This document shows, in pieces, positions 6,947 through 13,961 of a stretch of DNA of 43,823 bases. The stretch lies in IMG/VR virus record IMGVR_UViG_3300017743_000025, positions 1-43,823 of that record; one strand, 5' to 3'. The notes beneath the pieces are model-generated. The model had not been told where the DNA came from. It was given only the letters and a program-made list of their open reading frames with translations, and did not search any database. Source of the stretch: a virus. The translations under genes and the position numbers were made by a program. Each line of letters starts with the position of its first letter. Position 1 is the first letter of the stretch.

Positions 6947-7478
6947 GACCTACATAGCGGCCAGTTATGCCTCTCAGATGTATCTTGACAAGAGCATCGA
7001 AAAGATTGTCATCACTAGGCCGCATGTCTCTGTAGGCAAGGAAATAGGGTTCCTCCCCGGCAACGTACTAGAGAAGGCTACCCCTTGGGCTATGCCAACT
7101 CTAGACGTTCTGGAACAGTGGATGGGGAAGGGTGTTGTCGAAACCTCGTTAAAGAACGGGAATATCGAGATAGCCCCCCTAGCCCTGATGAGGGGTCGTA
7201 GCTTTGAGGATAGCTTTATCATTGTAGATGAGGCTCAAAACATCACCACCCATGAGATTAAGATGTTGTTGACTCGGGTGGCAGAAGGGTCTAAGATCGT
7301 TCTTAATGGTGACGTTCAGCAGTCTGATCTGAAGGACGCCAATGGTCTAGCAAAGATCGTTGAGCTAAGTCAGAGATACGCTGTGAACGTACCAGTTATT
7401 GAGTTTACGATTGACGACGTAGTTAGGAGTGAAGTATGCAAGCAGTGGATTTCGATATTCATGCAGGAAAAAATCTAG
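6786..7478 (+). CDS. phoH: PhoH-like P-loop ATPase
   Basis: The 230-residue product contains the PhoH hallmarks: KTERQKLYLNAL (residues 27-38), Walker A GPAGTGKT (48-55), VITRPHVSVGKEIGFLPG, Walker B FIIVDEAQN and NGDVQQSD. PhoH proteins are common auxiliary genes of marine phages; the cellular role is unsettled, with RNA-linked functions proposed. The N-terminal conserved part lies inside the 161-base overlap with the upstream nuclease, so the start cannot be moved downstream without losing it. The next gene overlaps its end by 43 bases. Confidence 0.88.
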   Translation: MTKTVGRKSSKKNHQPQLPKRPPLEPKTERQKLYLNALKTSPQTIVLGPAGTGKTYIAASYASQMYLDKSIEKIVITRPHVSVGKEIGFLPGNVLEKATPWAMPTLDVLEQWMGKGVVETSLKNGNIEIAPLALMRGRSFEDSFIIVDEAQNITTHEIKMLLTRVAEGSKIVLNGDVQQSDLKDANGLAKIVELSQRYAVNVPVIEFTIDDVVRSEVCKQWISIFMQEKI

Positions 7479-7723
7479 ACCTTGGCGATGATGTAGTAGT
7501 AAAACCTAGCCACTACACGCAGTACAAGATAGAACCTATTACATTTATCATGGAGAACAGGCTGTCCTTTGAGGTTGGGAATATGGTCAAGTACGCCTGT
7601 CGAGCAGGGCATAAGATGTACCCGGATCAGGACTACACTCAGTCCCGTATCACTGACCTACGCAAGGTTATGCGGTATGCAGAGATGGAAATTAACAGGT
7701 TAGAGGGTAAGGAAGTCTTATGA
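7436..7723 (+). CDS. DUF3310 protein (T7 gp1.7-like nucleotide kinase relative)
   Basis: The 95-residue product contains the DUF3310 pattern KPSHYTQYKIEPITFIMEN, then FEVGNMVKYACRAGHK and DLRKVMRYAEMEINRLEG. In phage T7, gp1.7 with this domain is a nucleotide kinase. The fit with the NrdJ/ThyX/MazG operon supports a nucleotide-metabolism role. It overlaps phoH by 43 bases and the next gene by 4 (ATGA type). Confidence 0.82.
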   Translation: MQAVDFDIHAGKNLDLGDDVVVKPSHYTQYKIEPITFIMENRLSFEVGNMVKYACRAGHKMYPDQDYTQSRITDLRKVMRYAEMEINRLEGKEVL

Positions 7724-8103
7724 GGATCGTAGCCACACTTATTGGGTTGTTGTTTAGCACCGTAGCTGTAGCAGACCCAACAGAGAAAGCTATCGCAGAT
7801 ATTCGTGACATAGCTTCTATCATTGCAGCAGACTACAATAAGTGTGGTGTGGTCCAGATGGAAAAGGCCATCGACTACCTTGGGGCCATGTCCTCTATCG
7901 TCACCAGTGAGAACCCTGTAGTTTCTCCTAGTGACCTTGAGATGGCACAACTGATGTTCTTTGAAGAGGCATTCATCATAGCAGACAACTTTGCTAAGAC
8001 GGAAGGCTGCGACAGGCTGAACCTCTTGATTGATGCCTTTAGGTATGGTATGAACTACAACAAAGATGTGTACGAGTTCTACACTGAGTTAGGAGTGTTA
8101 TGA
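7720..8103 (+). CDS. Secreted or periplasmic hypothetical protein
   Basis: The 127-residue product has a typical Sec signal peptide (MRIVATLIGLLFSTVAVA-DP, likely cut after residue 18). The rest is a soluble, mainly helical acidic domain with two cysteines (C42 and C98) that could form a disulfide. No known family is recognised. Export suggests an effect on the host envelope, perhaps superinfection exclusion (inference). It is coupled by short overlaps to the genes on both sides. Confidence 0.7.
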   Translation: MRIVATLIGLLFSTVAVADPTEKAIADIRDIASIIAADYNKCGVVQMEKAIDYLGAMSSIVTSENPVVSPSDLEMAQLMFFEEAFIIADNFAKTEGCDRLNLLIDAFRYGMNYNKDVYEFYTELGVL

Positions 8104-8327
8104 AGGCATACAAGCTAAAGAAGTTTACTAAGCTCGTAGAAGATGCTGATATGGTGTATGGCACAGTAAGCCTTAACGCTGCTGTGAGGGTGCCTGTCAG
8201 GGTTCGTAAGAAGACCCTGCTGAAGTACCTATCAGAGATTACCCCCGGCACTTGGTCTAATGAGCTTGTGATATACGCAGAAACAGGGACCAGCCCAAAG
8301 GGACATAAAACCTTGAAGCTGGTCTAG
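8100..8327 (+). CDS. Small basic hypothetical protein
   Basis: The 75-residue product is Lys/Arg-rich, with alternating strand-like segments (GTVSLNAAVRVPVRVRKKTLLKYL), so a small beta-rich nucleic-acid-binding fold is possible but not shown. It starts in an ATGA overlap with the secreted protein. It is the last protein gene before the tmRNA, which begins within a few bases of its stop. Confidence 0.62.
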   Translation: MKAYKLKKFTKLVEDADMVYGTVSLNAAVRVPVRVRKKTLLKYLSEITPGTWSNELVIYAETGTSPKGHKTLKLV

Positions 8328-8330
8328 TCG

Positions 8331-8585
8331 TTCGCCGTTGATTTGTAGAAGACAGTAAGCAGGACCGGGGGGCAGTACCCCGCACCTCCACCAACTTCCT
8401 ATGGGGGTGAACTAGGATCGACTGGTGCTAGATGCTACAATGAGGCAACCGAGTGGTTCCGTAAGAACCAACCTTGATAAGTGCTAACAACTATGTTGCA
8501 CCTTCCCTCGCCGTAGCAGCGTAAGGGACGGGCCTCTGGGGGGCCTTGGAACAGAAGGGAGCTTCGGCTCCTACCCACTCTCCCA
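8331..8585 (+). ncRNA. ssrA: Circularly permuted (two-piece) tmRNA
   Basis: The acceptor piece comes first. A T-arm-like hairpin (8366-8370 with 8378-8382) is followed by CACCTCC (8383-8389) and an encoded A-CCA ending at 8393. After a 9-base spacer the coding piece begins with GGGGGTG (8403-8409), which pairs with CACCTCC over 7 bp with one G-U. Next comes GAACTAGGATCGACTGG, close to the tmRNA D-loop consensus (GGATTCGACGG). CTACAA (8435-8440) pairs with TTGTAG (8343-8348), and TGCT (8426-8429) with AGCA (8358-8361), as expected for helix P2. The tag frame, from GCT at 8483 to TAA at 8522-8524, reads ANNYVAPSLAVAA, with the hydrophobic end typical of ClpXP-directed tags. A GGAGC-TTCG-GCTCC hairpin (8558-8571) closes the region. 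Odd point: the T-loop reads GGCAGTA. Both outer ends are approximate. Confidence 0.88.
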
Positions 8586-8606
8586 TAAAAATAATAAGAG
8601 GAATAT

Positions 8607-9173
8607 ATGAAGAATCTCCTGATTGCCGTCTCTGTCATGGCTGCTGGTGCAGCAACCGCACAAGAGGCCCCGATGTCTGTAGGAAACACCTACGTCGAAT
8701 TGGGTACTAACTTTGAAGAAGAGACTACCTTGACTGTTGGTACAGGGGTAGGCTCTGGTGCTTTGTCAGCCTATGGCGAGCTTTCTGGCTCTACTGATGG
8801 CAACTTTCAAGCACGGGCTTACACAGACGTAGAGTTTGGCAAGTTTGTCGTCACTCCCGGCCTTAACTACGGTTGGGGAGAAGACGGTGGAGACCTTGTA
8901 GGCTTTGGTGATAACAACGAATGGGGCGATGTCACAGGTGACCTTGAGGTCGCACTCAAGCCGGGTATCATTGGCGGTGAGTACGTCTTTGCCAATACTG
9001 GTGTAGGGGTCGATGGCTGGTCTCTAGAGTGGGATGGTGGCGAAGTAGGCGCTGGCTACAAGCTAGACCTTGCTGAGAATGTCTACCTAGATGGTCGTGT
9101 AAGCTGGGGCTATGATGACCAGTTTGAAAGCACTGAGCGTCGTATCACTGCTGGATTCGGCCTTAAGTTCTAG
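8607..9173 (+). CDS. Outer-membrane beta-barrel-like protein with signal peptide
   Basis: The 188-residue product has a Sec signal peptide (MKNLLIAVSVMAAGAATAQ, cut before EAP). It then shows many short alternating strands rich in Gly, Tyr and Trp, and ends in F (GFGLKF), the C-terminal aromatic that outer-membrane barrels use for assembly. The length would suit an 8-strand barrel of the OmpW/Lom size class. A ribosome site AAGAGG precedes the ATG. It is the last rightward gene before the terminator. A role in modifying the infected cell surface, for instance blocking other phages as suggested for lambda Lom, is an inference. Confidence 0.78.
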   Translation: MKNLLIAVSVMAAGAATAQEAPMSVGNTYVELGTNFEEETTLTVGTGVGSGALSAYGELSGSTDGNFQARAYTDVEFGKFVVTPGLNYGWGEDGGDLVGFGDNNEWGDVTGDLEVALKPGIIGGEYVFANTGVGVDGWSLEWDGGEVGAGYKLDLAENVYLDGRVSWGYDDQFESTERRITAGFGLKF

Positions 9174-9198
9174 ATACTCCAAAATCTAGGCATAAAAG

Positions 9199-9230
9199 AA
9201 CCCCCGTAGGAATCAACCTGCGGGGGTTTT
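9199..9230. terminator. Bidirectional intrinsic terminator
   Basis: The inverted repeat CCCCCGTAGG (9201-9210) / CCTGCGGGGG (9217-9226), with one G-U pair and a 6-base loop, is flanked by TTTT on the plus side and by AAAAGAA upstream (T-rich on the minus strand). It lies exactly where the rightward early/middle operon and the leftward structural/lysis operon converge, so it probably ends both transcripts. Confidence 0.9.
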
Positions 9231-9248
9231 AGTTTGTCTGGACTAACC

Positions 9249-9572
9249 TTATTTCTTAGTTAGGAGTGTTTTGATTAGCCATCCTATCGGGTTAAAGATG
9301 GTCCTTAGTATCTCACCGGGAGATGGAAGTATCCAACCCAAGATCAACAGGCCAAGCATAACCCAATTCGTATTAGTGATGTTTATGATACCAGCTAGGG
9401 GTACTGCGTCTCCTGCTACCTCTGTGAGTATTTCTGTAGCCTGTTCAATCTGAGCGTTACCAGTAGCATCAGCCAAGAGCGTAGCGCCCTTTGTGGCTAA
9501 GCCTATTCCGGTACAGGCGGTCAGAGAGAACAGGACTACGAACAGGGCTGCAAGGATTCTAGTTGTTATCAT
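9249..9572 (-). CDS. Predicted lipoprotein with membrane segment; lysis cassette (o-spanin candidate)
   Basis: The 107-residue product has an N-terminal lipoprotein signal with lipobox L17-T-A-C20, so mature lipidation at Cys20 is likely. A second hydrophobic segment follows (WVMLGLLILGWIL), then a basic end (LIKTLLTKK). It overlaps the coiled-coil membrane protein upstream by 14 bases. The order endolysin, membrane coiled-coil, lipoprotein matches Rz/Rz1 spanin pairs. The extra hydrophobic segment and lack of a Pro-rich linker are unusual for an o-spanin, so a holin-related role is also possible. Confidence 0.62.
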   Translation of the reverse strand: MITTRILAALFVVLFSLTACTGIGLATKGATLLADATGNAQIEQATEILTEVAGDAVPLAGIINITNTNWVMLGLLILGWILPSPGEILRTIFNPIGWLIKTLLTKK

Positions 9573-9858
9573 AGGGCTGTCTCCGAAGAAGCTCTTGTAA
9601 GTGCAAGATCGTTGTCTTGGCTTCTGCTAAGGCTTCACGGAGTTCGCCAATTTCTCGGAGTAGTGATTCTTTCTGGTAGTTCAACTTCCCTACTTGTTCG
9701 GATAGGGTATCAATCTGGTCCTGCAATGTCCTACGGAACTCCGATCTACGTTCATGCTCTTGTTCGGTCCTCGCTTGAAAGAAGCGCCAGATACCAGCCG
9801 AAGATAGAAGTGCAACAATGATTGGCACCCCTACCATGCTCAAGAACTCAATGACCAT
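9559..9858 (-). CDS. Membrane-anchored coiled-coil protein (i-spanin / Rz-like candidate)
   Basis: The 99-residue product has one N-terminal transmembrane segment (LSMVGVPIIVALLSSAGIWRFF). It is followed by about 65 residues of heptad-rich, charged coiled coil (LQDQIDTLSEQVGKLNYQKESL...), the layout of inner-membrane spanins. It overlaps the endolysin by 11 bases and the lipoprotein gene by 14. Together they would fuse inner and outer membranes in the last step of lysis. Assignment is from topology and gene order. Confidence 0.65.
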   Translation of the reverse strand: MVIEFLSMVGVPIIVALLSSAGIWRFFQARTEQEHERRSEFRRTLQDQIDTLSEQVGKLNYQKESLLREIGELREALAEAKTTILHLQELLRRQPYDNN

Positions 9859-10330
9859 CAGGTCTCTCCTTTAACTCGAAATGGGGGTAGTCCTTGAAGG
9901 TACGCCAGTCACCTCCCCAGACTATCGGAATGTCAAGTATGTCGGATGCCTCTTTCATAGCCTCTGCAATCGGCAGGAAGGCTTCTTTATCCCATGTCAC
10001 AGGGATTGGTACTACATCAACTGCATGGCCTGTCAGATGCTTAGAGTTCATCGTCTGGCTCTTGCCTGTCTCGTAGTAGTATCTTTGTTCTTCTATTGTT
10101 CTCATGCCATCAGTGATCTCAAATGGAACCTCTGATAGAAGTCTAGCAAGGAAAACAACTTCATACAAATCTATATGAATTTCTGCTAAATGCTGCTCAG
10201 ATCGCTTTGAGAAACCCCCACCGTGGGAAACAGACCCCCCATCGTGGGAAAGTGAGTCTGTCACCCAGAAGAGGCTGAAGAGGGCTACCCAGAAGGCTGC
10301 GACGAAAGTTACGAGGGTGGCACGGGCCAT
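9848..10330 (-). CDS. M15-family peptidase endolysin with N-terminal signal-anchor
   Basis: The 160-residue product has a C-terminal Zn peptidase domain of the M15 (D-Ala-D-Ala carboxypeptidase / L-Ala-D-Glu endopeptidase) type. Its motifs are SKHLTGHAVD (ligands H98 and D105), VWGGDW near 138-142 and the third ligand H150 in PHFEL. Residues 4-24 are a moderately hydrophobic membrane segment, suggesting a signal-anchor-release or Sec-exported endolysin. The linker DGGSVSHGGG (30-39) is encoded on the complement of two iteron-like repeats. It cuts peptidoglycan cross-links at lysis. Confidence 0.85.
   Translation of the reverse strand: MARATLVTFVAAFWVALFSLFWVTDSLSHDGGSVSHGGGFSKRSEQHLAEIHIDLYEVVFLARLLSEVPFEITDGMRTIEEQRYYYETGKSQTMNSKHLTGHAVDVVPIPVTWDKEAFLPIAEAMKEASDILDIPIVWGGDWRTFKDYPHFELKERPDGH
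10221..10255 (+). repeat. Two copies of the GTGGGAAA iteron motif inside the endolysin gene
   Basis: CCGTGGGAAACAGA (10221-10234) and TCGTGGGAAAGTGA (10242-10255), each preceded by a C-run, are 21 bases apart. They match the six-copy array at 38671-38789 in sequence and spacing, and lie on the same strand. They sit in the part of the endolysin that encodes the flexible linker after the membrane segment, where sequence is least constrained. Confidence 0.75.
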
Positions 10331-10689
10331 TCTACAGTCCTTGGGTCTGTGGTGTTAGCTGGTAGATCACGAAGCTGTTGACGATACACTGCCCAAGCTG
10401 CGCTGTCAACTGGTGCGTCTGGCACTTGAGTCCAGTCAGAGTTATTTAGCAGTCTGCGCCTAGAAAGTCTAAGCTCCCTCCAAGCCTTTTTAATAGCTTC
10501 CGCAACTAACTGATCTTCGGGTATATCAGTAAGAACTCCTTCTGAAACCATTTTCCCGGTAATGTCGCCTTCCTTGACAAGAGCAGCCTCGTTATCTTCC
10601 AAACTGCCTTCTACCTCATCTTCAAAACAAGACATTATTCTTGTGATTTTGCCTGTAGTCTTCTCGTATATGCAATATGTAAGCTTCAC
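10309..10689 (-). CDS. Tail-fibre/tail assembly chaperone-like protein
   Basis: The 126-residue product has a C-terminal module LLNNSDWTQVPDAP...WAVYRQQLRDLP...VEWPVPP. This is the recurrent W-x-Y-R-x-x-L-R-D-L/I-P pattern of small tail-fibre assembly chaperones (Phage_tail_APC-like). The start is GTG at 10689 in a GTGA overlap with the tail-tip gene stop, with GGAGG upstream. It may help fold the glycine-rich or fibre proteins of the same operon. Confidence 0.72.
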   Translation of the reverse strand: MKLTYCIYEKTTGKITRIMSCFEDEVEGSLEDNEAALVKEGDITGKMVSEGVLTDIPEDQLVAEAIKKAWRELRLSRRRLLNNSDWTQVPDAPVDSAAWAVYRQQLRDLPANTTDPRTVEWPVPPS

Positions 10690-12929
10690 CTTTTTACCTC
10701 CGTTGCAGAAATATGAGCGGCCTCTGCTGTCATATCACCGCTACCGGAGGTTTGACACTCGGCTACTAGCTCGTACCTAACAGAACCAGCATTGCAATCT
10801 TCGTCTAGGTAGCTGCCAGAATAAGTTTCTCTAAGGGCTACAACCACGTTATTAAAGGTCTGAAGCGTATCGTTGTTACCAGATTGCGATCTTTTTAGAT
10901 CAAACCTTATTCTTGGATCACCACTAAAAGTTTCAGATATTAACGCATCCCAAGACACTAGCACGTTTTCTCCGGTAGCAGTAAACTGAGCAGTCTGTGC
11001 TATTGTAGTGGTGGCGAAAGGTCCAGCAATGTTTGTGTTAGACGACAATTCACCTGATTGAGAGTTTGTAATGGCGTTGTTAATAACGTCAGCAGTATCA
11101 GAGCGTTTAGAAGTAGCACTAATAAAGCCTGAAGAAGGGAACATAGTTCCTAGATCAGCAGGAGTACCCGCATTGTCGTAGGCTTGAGCCAGAAGGTAGT
11201 AAGTGACATTGGGATTGACGCTAAAAGAATGTGACTCTCCTACTACATCTACATACTGTCCTATATTCCAAGAAGCAGAGGTGTTGTAGTAGATTCTAGT
11301 AAATCCATAGCTGTCGTTTACTGGATTGGTCCAAGTGGCATTAATAGTGCGGATACCACCCTCTGCTGTCAAACCAGTAACGTCATCAGTACCAGTAACA
11401 CCCCCACCTACAACAACCTCACCCAAGGCCCCCGGTAGGTTAGTGTTGTCAGACTCAAAGCCTGTAGTGTTCAGTTCCTCATCATAGGTCGTAGTGGTGG
11501 TCTCACGAAGCACTAGGTTGACACTTAGCTGGTAGTCCTCAAGACTAAGGCTCCATGCTACAACCTCAAACAGCTTGTCAGTCCAGCCAAAGCGAGTGTT
11601 AGTAATGTTTACGTTGTCACCCACCTGTAGTCCAAAGGCTCCAAGCCCGAAGCTACCAGTGATAGTAATCTGACTGCGGTTCTTCTCTAGGGCAATAGTG
11701 GCCAGTCTCTGAGCCTCTTCGGGAGTATCAGTGAAGGGCAGTGCCAAGTCCATAGTGCTTTCTAAGCCACCATCAATAGTGACAAAGTTAGTAGCAGTGA
11801 CCGTAGGGTAGTCAGTGAACTGGTAGTTGGTCTTAGGCCCTTTGAAGGTGCCTCGTACAGCATTAAAGTTGTCTCGACGGGAGTGCCGTGTTGCTACAGA
11901 CAAAGGAGACCGTAGGTCATCCTCAGTCAGCGTTATTGTAGGTGCTACATACTTGCCAGCTTTAAGACGCCACTTGCCCTGTGCATACCACAGGTATCCA
12001 GCACAAGAGGTCATAAGCTGTGCAATAACGTCTACAGGAGGCTGAGAGGTAGTCCAAGCGCCATTACAGGTGTATCTCTTAGGCGCACTTGTGTCCCAGT
12101 CAACAGCCTCACAGATACCAGCAGCAGTGCCTACAAGAGTGTCATCAATGTTAGAGGCAGACTCACCAAGGCCATAGACACTGTTAGTCAGGAAGTCTCT
12201 GACGATAAGTGCGGGGTTGTCTGACCAAGCTGTAGTGCTAGTGCGAGGATCGAGGACTTTCTTGCCCTTGATAAGAGCAGTGACTTCTGGTAGACCCTCT
12301 TCCCATACGTCATCAGCGTAAGTAAAGATGATAGCTAAGTGGGCAATTCCTAACAGTTTGTGGTTAGAAGTCCACTCAGAGCTAAAACCAGTGAAGGAAC
12401 CGTTAAGGCTGGTAGTGTGTCCACCAGTCACTTGTCGGACTTTGATGTAGCTGTTAAACTTGTTGGTAGCACTGCCTACTGCATTGCCATTCTCATCAAT
12501 CTCTTGAGCAGATGTTACGCTATCCCCGCTAAGGGTAAGTTCGTACCTGCCCATGTAGATTTTCTCGAACGAGTTAATCTCATGTCCAGCGTAGGCAATA
12601 ATACGGCTAAGGTTTGCGTTGTTAGTCCCGTGAGCATCATCAAATACTACAACACCACCAATCTTAGTCTGACCATAGACCACTTGGTGATGTAGTGCTG
12701 CACCTCTGCGGTTGACGTTATAGCCACCAAACTTAGGCTCTGCGGCACTAGGCCCCATAGCACTAGAGAGAGCATCTGCTGTGGCTTGCTTGGCAAGGTA
12801 GCTGCTGGCAAACCCACCAACAAATCCTACGGCACCAAGAGCCAATGCACCAGCAGGGCCACCAGAGATAAATCCTTGGATAGCACCGCCAGCGCCACCA
12901 AGAAGACCTCCTACAAGGCTCTGACCCAT
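10686..12929 (-). CDS. Tail tip / central hub protein (lambda J-like)
   Basis: The 747-residue product starts with a Gly/Ala-rich hydrophobic region (residues 1-60), typical of tip proteins that insert into membranes. A hub-like part follows (RRGAALHHQVVYGQTKIGGVVVF... IAYAGHEINSFEKIYM... GWTDKLFEV). A fibronectin-III-like domain lies around 515-605 (VTGLTAEGGIRTINATWTNP...), then a beta-rich end. It forms the distal end of the tail and may bind the host or hold fibres. Its size and its place after the tape measure and fibre genes support the assignment. J homologues are often longer (about 1,100). Confidence 0.78.
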   Translation of the reverse strand: MGQSLVGGLLGGAGGAIQGFISGGPAGALALGAVGFVGGFASSYLAKQATADALSSAMGPSAAEPKFGGYNVNRRGAALHHQVVYGQTKIGGVVVFDDAHGTNNANLSRIIAYAGHEINSFEKIYMGRYELTLSGDSVTSAQEIDENGNAVGSATNKFNSYIKVRQVTGGHTTSLNGSFTGFSSEWTSNHKLLGIAHLAIIFTYADDVWEEGLPEVTALIKGKKVLDPRTSTTAWSDNPALIVRDFLTNSVYGLGESASNIDDTLVGTAAGICEAVDWDTSAPKRYTCNGAWTTSQPPVDVIAQLMTSCAGYLWYAQGKWRLKAGKYVAPTITLTEDDLRSPLSVATRHSRRDNFNAVRGTFKGPKTNYQFTDYPTVTATNFVTIDGGLESTMDLALPFTDTPEEAQRLATIALEKNRSQITITGSFGLGAFGLQVGDNVNITNTRFGWTDKLFEVVAWSLSLEDYQLSVNLVLRETTTTTYDEELNTTGFESDNTNLPGALGEVVVGGGVTGTDDVTGLTAEGGIRTINATWTNPVNDSYGFTRIYYNTSASWNIGQYVDVVGESHSFSVNPNVTYYLLAQAYDNAGTPADLGTMFPSSGFISATSKRSDTADVINNAITNSQSGELSSNTNIAGPFATTTIAQTAQFTATGENVLVSWDALISETFSGDPRIRFDLKRSQSGNNDTLQTFNNVVVALRETYSGSYLDEDCNAGSVRYELVAECQTSGSGDMTAEAAHISATEVKR

Positions 12930-12930
12930 A

Positions 12931-13383
12931 TCAGTCTCCTATATATTTAGAGTAGATGCGCTCAACTAAACTGAACTTTAGGAACTGCATCAGATTATCG
13001 AAAGGCTTGTGGACCTTTGTATTAATAGCCAAGACTGAGACACCATCTTCTTTGAGACACTTCTCTGCAAACTGGATCAACTTAATGCCAGTGCGACCTT
13101 TCCTGTAGTCAGGATGCAGGAAAATAATGTCGTTAGAAGCGAACAGGTGGTCCTTGTAGTGCATGTTGTATTGGATGATGACTACAAAGTACCCTACCAA
13201 TAAGTCACCTTCTCTAGCTGTAAATATCTTTAGTACACCAGCTTGTTCTAAGGTGTGGTAGGCATCCCAGTCTGGGTTCAGCTTGATCTTGTCTTTGTTA
13301 AGGGCTATGTCTTCCCAATGCTTTTGTATCAGTGGTCGGATGTCGTCCTCAACCGTAGCTAAGAACTCTTGTTGATACTTCAT
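12931..13383 (-). CDS. GNAT-family N-acetyltransferase-like protein
   Basis: The 150-residue product has a GNAT layout: a central strand (LLVGYFVVIIQY), a segment before the acetyl-CoA loop (DIIFLHPDYRKGRTGIKLIQFAEKCLK) with the R-x-G-x-x-G/A-type loop as RKGRTGI, and a late strand VLAINTKVHK. The start at 13383 forms an ATGA overlap with the upstream tail gene; ATG at 13401 would give 156 residues. Small acetyltransferases in tail modules occur in several phages. The substrate is unknown; a virion protein or host surface component is possible. Confidence 0.72.
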   Translation of the reverse strand: MKYQQEFLATVEDDIRPLIQKHWEDIALNKDKIKLNPDWDAYHTLEQAGVLKIFTAREGDLLVGYFVVIIQYNMHYKDHLFASNDIIFLHPDYRKGRTGIKLIQFAEKCLKEDGVSVLAINTKVHKPFDNLMQFLKFSLVERIYSKYIGD

Positions 13384-13961
13384 TCGGGAATAGCCCCCCA
13401 TATGATCTTCTTGGTCTGTAGTCCTGCTACAAAGTCTAAGCCCTTATCCCCGGCGTGTGCTTCCTTCTGGTAAGCAGAAGTGTAGCGAGTACCAGCAGGA
13501 CGCTCTAAGGCTACCAGCTTGTTCTCCACAGTCAGGGTAATAGTGCTGGTGTCAGGGCCTTCATCAATGTTCATCTGGTCCATATAGCCAGAGAATATCT
13601 CGATGTAGTCTGTGGGGTTGTCCATCACACCAAAGTAAATCTTGCAGACCCGCCCTTGGTATGGTGTAGCAAGAGCCTGTACGAACAAAGAGTTCTCGGA
13701 TTTGTCAATACCACTGAGGGAAATAGTAGCTCCCCTAGCGGAAATATCTCCGGTCTCTTCAATAGGCTCGATCTGTAAGAACTCCCCTGCACCAGCGTAG
13801 TCTTTGCTGTCAATGGTACGAGTACCAATACCATTCCACAAATAGATTGGCTCAGTTTCTAACGCTAGGTCAGTGTCAAACAGAAGATCAATAGCAAAGA
13901 ACGGCTGAATAACATCAGCCGCCAATGCCGTAGTGATTGTCGAGTTTAGAGACCTGCTCAT
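13380..13961 (-). CDS. Tail tip-associated protein
   Basis: The 193-residue beta-rich protein begins with helical SRSLNSTITTALAADVIQPFFAIDLLFDT. It ends with ERPAGTRYTSAYQKEAHAGDKGLDF and QTKKIIWG, a C-terminal pattern I associate with conserved tail-tip proteins of siphoviruses acting where lambda L/K-type proteins act. It lies between the fibre array and the tail hub gene. The exact family is not certain. It overlaps the holin-like gene by 4 bases. Confidence 0.65.
   Translation of the reverse strand: MSRSLNSTITTALAADVIQPFFAIDLLFDTDLALETEPIYLWNGIGTRTIDSKDYAGAGEFLQIEPIEETGDISARGATISLSGIDKSENSLFVQALATPYQGRVCKIYFGVMDNPTDYIEIFSGYMDQMNIDEGPDTSTITLTVENKLVALERPAGTRYTSAYQKEAHAGDKGLDFVAGLQTKKIIWGAIPE

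Noticed and set aside
8361-8393. Stand-alone tRNA 3' half
   Set aside because: The T-arm and CCA belong to the acceptor piece of the permuted tmRNA; no anticodon arm is present.
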